64,000 nt of DNA. Origin: Chlorops oryzae. Its lineage: Eukaryota > Arthropoda > Insecta > Diptera > Chloropidae. The DNA is taken from contig CM035806.1 of NCBI GenBank assembly GCA_020466095.1, positions 99,331,090 through 99,395,089 of the forward strand. The letters run 5' to 3'. The notes below the pieces were generated by a model, which was not told where the DNA came from, ran no database searches, and saw only the letters and a list, made by a program, of their open reading frames with translations. Positions 50,839 through 59,162 of the stretch are shown here, piece after piece. The stretch's first letter is position 1; every line of letters starts with the position of its first letter. Both the position numbers and the translations under genes were made by a program.

Positions 50839-51264
50839 ACCGACTTTCGGTTGGATTCGAATCAAGGATAAGAATTTTTAAGGAACTATCCTAATGCGTT
50901 TGTGCGGTGTGGCATATGAAAATAAGAGTTGAGTGAAGCGGAACCTTTTTTGGTTTTAAAACCTGATAAAATCAGACCCGGGTGAACGAAGCTCTAAAAT
51001 TCATGTGTCTAGCGGCGCAGGCGTATACGGTGGTTAAATCGAAGTAGGTATCCAGGAGTAACGTTTGATCGTGCTCTGCCGGTACTCCTTTCAGAAAAAT
51101 TTTTATCCTGTGAAAAAAAAATTTTGTATGTAATTTTTTTTTTTAAAAACGGAACAGTGAGATTCATGAGTCCAAAAGCAAAAAAAAAAATAAATAAATA
51201 AAAATAAAAAATAAAATCAACGGTAGCAGATTCATCGCTGACGAGGGAATACATTGAAAAAAAA

Positions 51265-51309
51265 ATGTTAGCAAACAGAAGAATGAAAATGGTGAGTACA
51301 GATTTTTAA
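51265..51309 (+). other. short upstream reading frame containing a splice donor
   Basis: ATG at 51265 opens a 14-codon frame before gag. Within it, ATG|GTGAGT at 51291/51292 is a strong donor. With the acceptor at 58196-58197 it could make a spliced message for the third frame. It may also dampen gag initiation. Confidence 0.4.
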
Positions 51310-51362
51310 CTAACATATTTAACTACCATATTTAAAATTTTTTTTTTTTCCGAAAATTTCCT

Positions 51363-53360
51363 ATGGAACAGGAATTAGAAAAACTTAGACAGACTTTACA
51401 TCAGTCAGAAATAGATGCGAAATCAATTGTAGCAGATACGTGGGATTTAGTAAAGGAGGTGAATTTGAATAAGGAAATCTCGCAACTAATTAAAGATCAA
51501 GCCGTGTTAGGCCAATTTACAAAACTGGAAGAAGCGAGTTTCCTCATTAACAAAGTAAAAGATACAGTAGGTCCTTTAAGTCAGGTATCAAAAGATAAAG
51601 TTAAAAAATTAGAAGAAACTATAACACTCCTTGACAGAAACTGTAAGAAGTTAAGAAAACAAATTGAAGAAAAGGATAATTTAATTAAAGTATCGGAGGA
51701 GCAGAACGACAATCTCAGGGAAATATTAAAACGAGCTGTAGGAAAAGAAACAGCAGAGGTGATCGAGCAGGATAGAGCAAGTCTGAAAGCAAGTGAAGAA
51801 GAAGTAAGTTATTTGAAACAAGAAGTTAAAAAATTGAAAAACAACCTAAGGACAGTCTGTGCCACTTCTCCCACTCCAAATCCGACACGAAAAATAAGAA
51901 CGACAAGTACAAATACAGTAAATATTGAATCTTCACCTGTTGCGTTCACAAGCACAGCCCCACACCAAAATAACATTACACCGGTGACGGTGTCAAAGAC
52001 AAATCCTTCAATAAAAATTATTGAACCTAACAGTGACACAACTAATTTTCAATCTGAACCCTTTGTTGCGAGCAGTTTGCCTTCAGTAAGAATGACAATG
52101 AATAATCCAGTACAAGTAGATGAGCTAATGAAAAAGGTAACTCGCCTTGTGCCTTACTTCTCAGGATCAAATAATCCAGAATTAAGCCTGGAAGTGGACA
52201 AATTTGTAACAGGAATAGAATTATTAAAAAGCGTAGTAAATGGTAGCGATATAAGGGACATTATTAAATGCATAAAAAATAGACTTTCTGGCGTAGCTTA
52301 TGTAAAAATTAACCAGCGGACAATTAATAGCCTGGATGAGCTTTGTGACATAATAAAAAGGGAGTTCTTAAAGCGTAGGAGTCTCGAAACGATTAGATCA
52401 GAAATAGCAGGAGCAGCGCAACAGGATACCGAGAGAGCGTCAGCATTTGGGGGAAAATTGGAGTTTTTATTAAATGAGGCAGAAGAAATTATCAGTAAGT
52501 CGTGGAATTCTTCCGAAGCGGTATCCGCATTAAGCGAGTATAGAAAACTGGCCACAAACAAGTTCATTTTTGGCGTTAGGGATCCCTATATGCAAAACAG
52601 ACTCGAAACTAATAAGGATAAGCCGATTTCTGATTTAATCAAATTAGCAGAAGAGTCTGAAGACCTTCACATTGAAAATAATATAAAATCTAGTTCTAAC
52701 AATTTTGTGACTCAATGCCCTCCCACAGCCCCGCAGCCAATTATTTGTTCTTTTTGCAAGACAGTAGGTCATACTTGGGACATATGCCAGCAAAGAAGGA
52801 ATACCCCTTACTGCGAGGTTTGTGCCGAATATAGGCACCAATATAGCAGAAAATGCAATTTAAGCGATAGCAAGAACACACGCTCGGATGCACAAACTTG
52901 CACTTATTGTGGAAGAAGAGGCCATGTAGATAGTAATTGTTTTGGCAGGCTTAGGAATCTATTTTGCAATATATGCAAAACAAAAGGTCATGAAAGTAAT
53001 AGATTTTGTAGATCAAGGCAGGAAAACACCAATGGGCAACCAAATCAGCAGAATATCAGACAACAATTCAATAATTCAGAGCAAAATATAGAGCAGCCAA
53101 ATTCAAACCCGAAACAGCATTTTAATCCATTCAGATCTCAAAATTTAAACACTACAAATTTCAATGAAATAGGAAATCAGAATTTCAGTACACAAAATGT
53201 CAATCAAACAACTAACGAGCCGGGCAGAGAAAACAATCGCGCGCCTACAAATAGGCAATGTTATAAGTGCTCGAAATATGGGCATATAGCGAGATTTTGT
53301 AACTTAGAGCAACAGGATAATAAGAAGGGAAACTCTCAGCGGCCCGGTCAAGGCCTATAG
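51363..53360 (+). CDS. gag: Gag polyprotein
   Basis: 665 residues from the ATG at 51363 to TAG. The N-terminal third is helical and charged, with a coiled-coil-like run (residues ~60-125: KVKKLEETITLLDRNCKKLR). A Ser/Thr/Pro-rich linker and then a capsid-like middle part (residues ~245-440) follow. The C-terminal part is nucleocapsid-like. It has three canonical CX2CX4HX4C knuckles (CSFCKTVGHTWDIC from residue 462, CTYCGRRGHVDSNC, CYKCSKYGHIARFC) and two variants with five residues before the last Cys (CEVCAEYRHQYSRKC, CNICKTKGHESNRFC). Five knuckles are many for a Gypsy Gag. An Asn/Gln-rich spacer separates the last one. Gag would assemble the cytoplasmic particle and bind the RNA. The last codons overlap pol and contain the frameshift site. 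Confidence 0.93.
   Translation: MEQELEKLRQTLHQSEIDAKSIVADTWDLVKEVNLNKEISQLIKDQAVLGQFTKLEEASFLINKVKDTVGPLSQVSKDKVKKLEETITLLDRNCKKLRKQIEEKDNLIKVSEEQNDNLREILKRAVGKETAEVIEQDRASLKASEEEVSYLKQEVKKLKNNLRTVCATSPTPNPTRKIRTTSTNTVNIESSPVAFTSTAPHQNNITPVTVSKTNPSIKIIEPNSDTTNFQSEPFVASSLPSVRMTMNNPVQVDELMKKVTRLVPYFSGSNNPELSLEVDKFVTGIELLKSVVNGSDIRDIIKCIKNRLSGVAYVKINQRTINSLDELCDIIKREFLKRRSLETIRSEIAGAAQQDTERASAFGGKLEFLLNEAEEIISKSWNSSEAVSALSEYRKLATNKFIFGVRDPYMQNRLETNKDKPISDLIKLAEESEDLHIENNIKSSSNNFVTQCPPTAPQPIICSFCKTVGHTWDICQQRRNTPYCEVCAEYRHQYSRKCNLSDSKNTRSDAQTCTYCGRRGHVDSNCFGRLRNLFCNICKTKGHESNRFCRSRQENTNGQPNQQNIRQQFNNSEQNIEQPNSNPKQHFNPFRSQNLNTTNFNEIGNQNFSTQNVNQTTNEPGRENNRAPTNRQCYKCSKYGHIARFCNLEQQDNKKGNSQRPGQGL
53327..53333 (+). 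promoter_or_regulatory. -1 ribosomal frameshift site GGGAAAC
   Basis: In the gag frame the bases read G GGA AAC, the canonical X XXY YYZ slippery heptamer. A slip of -1 enters the pol frame, which is open from 53324 (just after a TAA) and overlaps the end of gag. Ten bases downstream, CCGGTC (53344-53349) and GACCGG (53360-53365) can form a 6-bp hairpin with a 10-nt loop; the gag stop lies in its 3' arm. Confidence 0.88.
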
Positions 53361-56300
53361 ACCGGAAAGCCCTTAATACATTCGAAAATGAAAGGCCTAA
53401 TTTAGTTACAATAAGGACGCATGTAAAACGAGACAAAGAAGAAGAAACAAAAAAATTGAAGGATACAATGAATTTAAAGGACCTAAAAGTAAACAAAATT
53501 TTTTTTGATGAATTAGACGAAAGAGAAAGGGATAATAACATCATAAACTTACGCGGTAGAAAAGAAATGTCATTACAAGTAGAAGATTCTAGTGAGAAAG
53601 AGGAAAGGAAAGGATATAGACAGGATATTGCCACAAAGTTAGTCACACATTGTCAGAAGCTTAAAAAGAAGGAGACCGTAGAGGCAGTATCGGAGGACGC
53701 GTTTATAGTGTTTCCATGCGGACAAACTAAAACGAACAAAGTCACTTTATTGGTGGACACTGGCTCTGATACAAGTTTAATTAAAATAGAAGCACTAAAA
53801 GACATGACTAATTTCAATGTTTCAGAAACAAGCCGGCTCGTAGGAGCATTCGGGGGTCACATAAATAGTGCAGGGACTACTGAAATTTCCCATTCTGATT
53901 ATCCGGAATTAAAATTCAAACTTCAGGTGTTGCCCGAAGGAAGCAGAATTCCGGCAGATGGACTTTTAGGTAGAGATGAGCTATGGAATCGATCAATAAT
54001 AGATGGTATCAATAAGGAAATCATTTTTGGTCTTGGGGGACGAATTACGTCACTACCCCTGATAGCTTCTAATCCTAGTGAAAGGATTTGTGTTGCTGAG
54101 GCAGTCACAATCAATGCTAGGGAAGCGAGAATAATAGCAATATGCGCAAAAGGACTCGAAGGAAATGTTGTATTGAATAAAAAAGAGATAAAACCAAATG
54201 TTTTCGTAGGAAGCGCGCTTACGAGAATCATTAATGGAAAAGGTTATGTACCAATCTTAAATACGAATAGTAGTGCCATCAGATTGAGCACCGATATTGA
54301 ATTAGAATTTGATCGAGAAGAAAATTTCGAAGAATTACACATCCCAAATGTAAATCAGTTGAATAAATGCAGGAATGAAGATATTCGCTATGACCTCTTA
54401 GTAAAAACGGTTACTTTAGACAGTAGTCTTAATAAAGATGAGTTGAATTCAATACAAAGCATATTTAAGGATTACTCAGATGTTTTCCATTTACAAGGAG
54501 ATAAACTTTCATACACTACAGTCCTGAAGCACCAAATACCCACAGCAGTAGACCACCCACCCATTAATTCTAGGCAGTACAGACTGCCGGAACACCAAAA
54601 GAAAGAAATAAACTCCCAAGTGAATAAAATGCTTGAGGAGGGCATCATCTCACAAAGCAAATCTCCATGGAATTCTCCAATAATCTTAGTCCCTAAAAAA
54701 TCAGGAAAAAATGGTGAAAAAAAATGGAGACTGGTAGTAGACTTTAGAAAATTAAATGATATCACGATCAAACAAGTTTTTCCAATTCCGCGGATTGACG
54801 AGATCCTTGACCAACTAGGTTACAGCCGTTATTTTTCAACACTAGACTTGGCCAGTGGCTACCACCAAGTGCTATTGGACGATAATGATAAGGAAAAAAC
54901 AGCATTTAGCACAGGTTTAGGACATTTCGAATTTTCAAGGATGCCGTTCGGGCTCACAGGGGCACCTGCGACCTTTCAGCGCATAATGAACAGTATCTTA
55001 ACGGGCTTACAAGGAATTGACTGTTTTGTATATCTCGATGACATCGTCATCTATGCCAGAAATTTAAATGAACACGAGATGCGGTTAAGAAGAGTACTCG
55101 AGGTATTGAGAAAAAACAATCTAAAATTGCAAACAGAAAAATGCAATTTCTTACAAAGAGAAGTGGTATATTTAGGCCACAAATGTTCTGAAATAGGAGT
55201 CTTGCCAGACCCGGAAAAGGTAAAATGTGTGAAAGACATAGCGGCACCAAAAAATATTAAACAGTTACAGGCATTTCTGGGTTTAATCAACTATTATAGA
55301 AAGTTCATTCCAGATGCTGCAAAAATCTCACTGCCCTTGACAAAATTATTGAGAAAAGAAGTAAAATTTGAATGGACTATAGATTGCCAAAAGGCAATGG
55401 AACAATTAAAAAACGCAGTCACAAGTCCTCCCATCCTCCAATACCCAGATTTTGAGAAACCATTCATTTTAACCACAGATGCTAGTAATGAAGCTCTAGG
55501 AGCCGTCTTATCTCAAGGTGAGCCAGGACAAGACCTCCCAATATATTACGCTAGTAGGGCGCTTAGTGCCACCGAAAGACGTTACTCAACGATAGAAAAA
55601 GAGTTTTTAGCAATAGTGTGGGCAGTAAAGAATTTTAGGACATATCTTTTAGGAAAACATTTCAAAATCTTTACAGACCACAAACCATTAAAAGGAATAT
55701 TTAATTTAAAGGACCAGGATACAAGATTAGGACGTTTTCGACTGAAACTTTTAGAATATGATTTTGACATTTGTTATAAGCCCGGGAAGAACAATTTAAA
55801 TGTAGACGCTTTAAGCAGAATAACGCCCTTAAAAAATAAAATAAATATTGTAACTAGATCACAAACGACAACTGTAGAGGAAGCAGAAGGTAACCCACAA
55901 AATGAAAAAGTTCAAAACGTGAAAGGAGAAGACACAGCTGTTTTTCTTTCAGATCAGGGCGAAATTCAAAAGGTAATAAAGATTTTTCATGACACCCCAA
56001 TTGGAGGTCATAAAGGTTTCTTTAAGACGTATTTAAGAATACGGAGTCAATACAAATGGGAGGGCATGCAACGCCAAATTAAAGCATATATAGATACATG
56101 TAAATTTTGCCAAAAAAATAAAAGCTCAAAAATAGACAAAATGCCTTTGACTATCACGGACATATCCCATCGACCATTCGACAAGGTTTACATGGACATA
56201 GTTGGTCCACTTCCGATCTCGTCAAGAGAAAATAAATACATCCTAACTTTTTTAGACGACTTTTCTAAGTATTTCATCTGCGTGGCAATTCCAGATGCTG

Positions 56301-57865
56301 AGGCATCAACTGTGGCGCGAGCATTTTTCAACGAAATAATTTCCAAGTTCAACATCCCTAAAGTATTGGTAACCGACAATGGTACTAATTTTACATCCAC
56401 ACTTTTTAAAGAAGTTTGCAAAATTTTAGGCGTAAAGAAGTCACAAACTTCCCCATACCACCCCCAAGCGAATGGCTCATTAGAAAGAAGTCATCGCCCA
56501 TTGGCAGAATACCTTCGGAATTTTGTTTACGAAGACGGAACTAACTGGGATGAATGGCTGCATCATGCGATGCACGTGCATAACAATACAGTTCATTCAT
56601 CCACGAAGCAAACACCATGTAGAATATTATTCGGTTTTGATTTCGAGATTCCCGTCAAACTAAGACAGAAACCTGCTCCGATTTACAATGAAAATGACTA
56701 CAGTAAAATTTTGAAGTACCAAATTCAACGAACTTATGAGCTAGCAAGAGAAAATCAGAAATCCGCTAAAGAAAAAGCTAAAAAATATTATGACAAGAAC
56801 TCAAAAACACGAGACTTTTTGGTAGGAGACAAGGTTTGGTTGAAAAACCAGAATAGAAAAAACAAATTTTCTCCCATTTGGGATGGACCATATGAGGTTA
56901 TTTCCAATCCGACGTCAACAAACGTACGCTTAAGAATTAAGGGTAAAGAAAAGACTATTCACAAAAATTTAATAAAAAAATGTCATGAGAAGCAAGAACA
57001 AGTATGTGCAATAAAAAAAGACATAAAAATTTCGGCACAGAAAATCGAAGAATCGCTTAAAGAATTGGGCGAGAAAGGCTTAAAGAAAGAACATCGTTTG
57101 GTTGTAAAACGATCACCTAGTGGGGAAATAAACAATTTTTTAAAAAATAAAGAAAAAAACAGATACGCTAACGTACCGTGCCTCGATCACAGCAGAGTAA
57201 AACTCATAAACGCAAATGAAAGCGGCTCTAATTACATTCATGCCAACTACGTGAGCGCGGTTAAAAATGCAAAAGAATATATAGCAACGCAGGGACCATT
57301 AAGAAACACAACAAATGATTTTTGGCGTATGGTATGGGAACAGAATTGTTTCAACATAATAATGTTAACAAGAATAAAAGAAGGAGGGGTAGAAAAATGT
57401 TACCAGTATTGGGGAAAAAATGAGGGAGAAATTTTTAAATGCAATCAATTTGAGATAAAAACAGCTAAGAAAATTTCAGAAAACGACTTTGTAATAAGTC
57501 AACTAGAAATAAAAAATTTGAACAAGGGGATTTCGCGCAATATTTTGCATTGGCAATTTTTAACGTGGCCCGACAATGGCACGCCCAAACCTAGTGCACT
57601 GCTAAGATTTTGGGACGAAATTCAGCAACAAAGCAAACCGAAAAAATCAAAAACTGTAGTACATTGCAGCGCCGGCATCGGCCGCACTGGTACATATATA
57701 GCGTTAGATATAGCACTTACTCGTTGGACATTGGGAATGGAAATAAGATTTCCGGAAATTGTTAAAAAAATTCGAGCTCAAAGAGCATATTCTGTTAGTA
57801 GTCCGATTCAATACATATTCTTGTACAGAACATTAATGCAGTATGCAAATTGTAATCGGATTTAG
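53327..57865 (+). CDS. pol: Pol polyprotein fused to a tyrosine phosphatase domain
   Basis: One uninterrupted frame. The first clear ATG is at 53468, but entry by -1 slip at 53327 is more likely. Domains in order: retropepsin-type protease with LLVDTGSDTSLI (catalytic Asp codon 53756); reverse transcriptase with WRLVVDFRKLN, RMPFGLTGAPATFQ and catalytic YLDD at 55031-55042; RNase H with TTDASNEALGAVLSQ, EKEFLAIVWA, TDHKPL and NVDALSRI; and integrase. The integrase has the HHCC zinc-binding N-terminus (GGHKGF to CKFCQ) and a D,D35E core (Asp 56195, Asp 56375, Glu 56483). It then has a GPY/F-type C-terminal module (WDGPYEVI). No chromodomain is seen. Instead the frame continues through a charged linker of about 60 residues into a full classical PTP domain (57155-57856). 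All catalytic residues checked are present, so every Pol activity could be functional. Confidence 0.95.
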   Translation, partial: GKLSAARSRPIDRKALNTFENERPNLVTIRTHVKRDKEEETKKLKDTMNLKDLKVNKIFFDELDERERDNNIINLRGRKEMSLQVEDSSEKEERKGYRQDIATKLVTHCQKLKKKETVEAVSEDAFIVFPCGQTKTNKVTLLVDTGSDTSLIKIEALKDMTNFNVSETSRLVGAFGGHINSAGTTEISHSDYPELKFKLQVLPEGSRIPADGLLGRDELWNRSIIDGINKEIIFGLGGRITSLPLIASNPSERICVAEAVTINAREARIIAICAKGLEGNVVLNKKEIKPNVFVGSALTRIINGKGYVPILNTNSSAIRLSTDIELEFDREENFEELHIPNVNQLNKCRNEDIRYDLLVKTVTLDSSLNKDELNSIQSIFKDYSDVFHLQGDKLSYTTVLKHQIPTAVDHPPINSRQYRLPEHQKKEINSQVNKMLEEGIISQSKSPWNSPIILVPKKSGKNGEKKWRLVVDFRKLNDITIKQVFPIPRIDEILDQLGYSRYFSTLDLASGYHQVLLDDNDKEKTAFSTGLGHFEFSRMPFGLTGAPATFQRIMNSILTGLQGIDCFVYLDDIVIYARNLNEHEMRLRRVLEVLRKNNLKLQTEKCNFLQREVVYLGHKCSEIGVLPDPEKVKCVKDIAAPKNIKQLQAFLGLINYYRKFIPDAAKISLPLTKLLRKEVKFEWTIDCQKAMEQLKNAVTSPPILQYPDFEKPFILTTDASNEALGAVLSQGEPGQDLPIYYASRALSATERRYSTIEKEFLAIVWAVKNFRTYLLGKHFKIFTDHKPLKGIFNLKDQDTRLGRFRLKLLEYDFDICYKPGKNNLNVDALSRITPLKNKINIVTRSQTTTVEEAEGNPQNEKVQNVKGEDTAVFLSDQGEIQKVIKIFHDTPIGGHKGFFKTYLRIRSQYKWEGMQRQIKAYIDTCKFCQKNKSSKIDKMPLTITDISHRPFDKVYMDIVGPLPISSRENKYILTFLDDFSKYFICVAIPDAEASTVARAFFNEIISKFNIPKVLVTDNGTNFTSTLFKEVCKILGVKKSQTSPYHPQANGSLERSHRPLAEYLRNFVYEDGTNWDEWLHHAMHVHNNTVHSSTKQTPCRILFGFDFEIPVKLRQKPAPIYNENDYSKILKYQIQRTYELARENQKSAKEKAKKYYDKNSKTRDFLVGDKVWLKNQNRKNKFSPIWDGPYEVISNPTSTNVRLRIKGKEKTIHKNLIKKCHEKQEQVCAIKKDIKISAQKIEESLKELGEKGLKKEHRLVVKRSPSGEINNFLKNKEKNRYANVPCLDHSRVKLINANESGSNYIHANYVSAVKNAKEYIATQGPLRNTTNDFWRMVWEQNCFNIIMLTRIKEGGVEKCYQYWGKNEGEIFKCNQFEIKTAKKISENDFVISQLEIKNLNKGISRNILHWQFLTWPDNGTPKPSALLRFWDEIQQQSKPKKSKTVVHCSAGIGRTGTYIALDIALTRWTLGMEIRFPEIVKKIRAQRAYSVSSPIQYIFLYRTLMQYANCNRI
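57155..57865 (+). other. classical protein tyrosine phosphatase domain at the Pol C-terminus
   Basis: About 235 residues, with the conserved motifs in canonical order. They are KNRYANVPCLDHSRVKL (pTyr loop and substrate Tyr), YIHANYV, YIATQGPL, DFWRMVWEQ, IIMLTRIKEGGVEKCYQYW, HWQFLTWPDNGTP (general-acid Asp, codon 57572), VVHCSAGIGRTGTYIALD (nucleophile Cys, codon 57665; Arg, codon 57683) and RAQRAYSVSSPIQYIFLY. Such domains hydrolyse phosphotyrosine. The wording is closest, from memory, to the PTPN9/Meg2 type. In the Q loop the first of two usual glutamines (QTxxQ) is replaced (SSPIQ), while the second is kept. That may slow phospho-enzyme hydrolysis. No intron interrupts it, as expected for capture through RNA. 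It may act while fused or be released by the protease. Confidence 0.93.
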
Positions 57866-58072
57866 ACCCAGATTTCCGTCGTGAAAAAAAACATACCGCG
57901 GAAATGCAGACAAGATGCAAAACCCCGCTACCCAAAAAGAGTGTTATATTTCGCTTATTTATTTTTGTTTGCATTCCCGTTTTCGATATTTTTTATTTCT
58001 TTTTCTGGACAGCAAAAGCAAGAAGGTATCGGGTATCCAACTTTGCGAAATGGTCAGTCAACTCATAAATAA
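57866..58072 (+). other. in-frame extension after the pol stop, with hydrophobic segment
   Basis: After TAG (57863-57865) the same frame stays open for 68 codons to TAA. It encodes a basic stretch (KKNIPRKCRQDAKPRYPKR) and then a strongly hydrophobic run of about 22 residues (VLYFAYLFLFAFPFSIFFIS). There is no ATG, so it is not a free-standing gene by the usual rule. Stop readthrough would give the phosphatase a C-terminal membrane anchor. It may instead be a remnant of a longer ancestral frame. Confidence 0.4.
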
Positions 58073-58195
58073 GTAAAAGCTTTTGACAATGCAATTTTCT
58101 AACTAATGTTTAGACCAGGTAGATCGTGTAGAAAATATGAACAATAGGAAATAGGGACTCAGGGCATATTAACGTGATTATTTTTGTGTCTTTTT

Positions 58196-58197
58196 AG
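58196..58197 (+). promoter_or_regulatory. candidate splice acceptor before ORF3
   Basis: ttatttttgtgtctttttag is a strong pyrimidine tract with AG, about 110 nt before the ORF3 ATG. Paired with the donor at 51292 it would make a subgenomic message, as known for env of insect errantiviruses. A second donor-like GTAAGTAT lies at 58268-58275. Confidence 0.45.
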
Positions 58198-58307
58198 GCA
58201 ACCTTGAGAAGCCACGGACCACTAAGAGAACAAAAAGGAAACAAATCAACAAGCGTAAGAGTAAAGAGTAAGTATATAAAAAAAAAAAAAAATTTTTTTT
58301 GAATAAA

Positions 58308-59162
58308 ATGACCACCGACATGACCGAGAAACAAAACATTACTTACAAAATAGGAAAAAGATCGACTGTTATAACACAGGATGATTACCACAGGGTAATT
58401 AATAACCGGTGGTTAAATAGTGCGCATATCGATGTTTTTATGGACTGGCTGTTGGGTTTGCATTATTCCATTCAAAAAGAAGTGCATGTATTCAGTTCCT
58501 TTGCCTATCAAAGTATGAAAGCGGCAAGGGAAGCACCCAACAAGGCAATAGCCGAATTCCGGATAAAGCCGTTGATAAAAGGCATTGATATGAGCACAGT
58601 TAAAACATTCATTTTTCCAATATGCGAGAGTAACCATTGGATGTTAGTAGTAGCAACAACAGATCATACATACCTATTGGATTCTCTCAAGCCACATAGC
58701 ACGGTAGAAATCTTTGCAAATATTGAATTTTTTTTCGGAAAGGTTAGAGAAATAGTAAAGGACATGAGCTTTTCTCAGGAAAGAACTTGTGTATATCCTA
58801 ACTGTCCGCAGCAGGATAATACGATTGATTGCGGGCTGTTTACACTGAGATTTGCAGAAAATCTTTTTGAGTCAATTGAAGCAGGAAGAGGGTACAACCC
58901 AGACGAAAAAATGTTGGTCGGGGAGCAAATCAGTTTATCCAGAGAATTATTGGGGGCAGTTATGAGAGATTGGAAGGAAATATCACAGGATCAAAAAGAG
59001 ATAACATTGACGGAAAGAAAAATGTTGACTAAAATATTGAAATCTTTAAACAGAGCCAAGAAAAGAAATACAAGAATCGGGAAAAAGGTAGCATTGAGAG
59101 GAAAGGTGTTCAGTCTTAAGATTAGCGGGAAAAATAAATTTTCAATAAGAAATTGCACATAA
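58308..59162 (+). CDS. Ulp1/SENP-like (C48) cysteine protease, ORF3
   Basis: 284 residues from the first ATG (58308; the frame upstream is closed by TAA at 58269). The fold signature of SUMO-type proteases is visible. NNRWLNSAHIDVFMDWLLG resembles the 'WLnDevInfYm' start of the C48 domain. The catalytic His is in ESNHWMLVVAT (residue 110), the Asp in YLLDSLKPH (125), the Gln (169) and the Cys (175) in CPQQDNTIDCGLF. His-Asp and Asp-Cys spacings of 15 and 50 fit SENP/Ulp1 proteases (17 and 53 in SENP1). The C-terminal ~60 residues are Lys/Arg-rich and may bind nucleic acid or localise the protein to the nucleus. It likely cleaves SUMO or a similar modifier from proteins. Particle processing, as by the related adenovirus-type proteases, is an alternative. 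It stands where env is found in errantiviruses. Confidence 0.9.
   Translation: MTTDMTEKQNITYKIGKRSTVITQDDYHRVINNRWLNSAHIDVFMDWLLGLHYSIQKEVHVFSSFAYQSMKAAREAPNKAIAEFRIKPLIKGIDMSTVKTFIFPICESNHWMLVVATTDHTYLLDSLKPHSTVEIFANIEFFFGKVREIVKDMSFSQERTCVYPNCPQQDNTIDCGLFTLRFAENLFESIEAGRGYNPDEKMLVGEQISLSRELLGAVMRDWKEISQDQKEITLTERKMLTKILKSLNRAKKRNTRIGKKVALRGKVFSLKISGKNKFSIRNCT

Noticed and set aside
53923..54231. Minus-strand frame inside pol
   Set aside because: A shadow of the well-supported + strand Pol frame, without any family motif.
57866..59162. An envelope glycoprotein gene
   Set aside because: The third frame has protease signatures, no signal peptide and no cysteine-rich ectodomain; only one short hydrophobic stretch precedes it.
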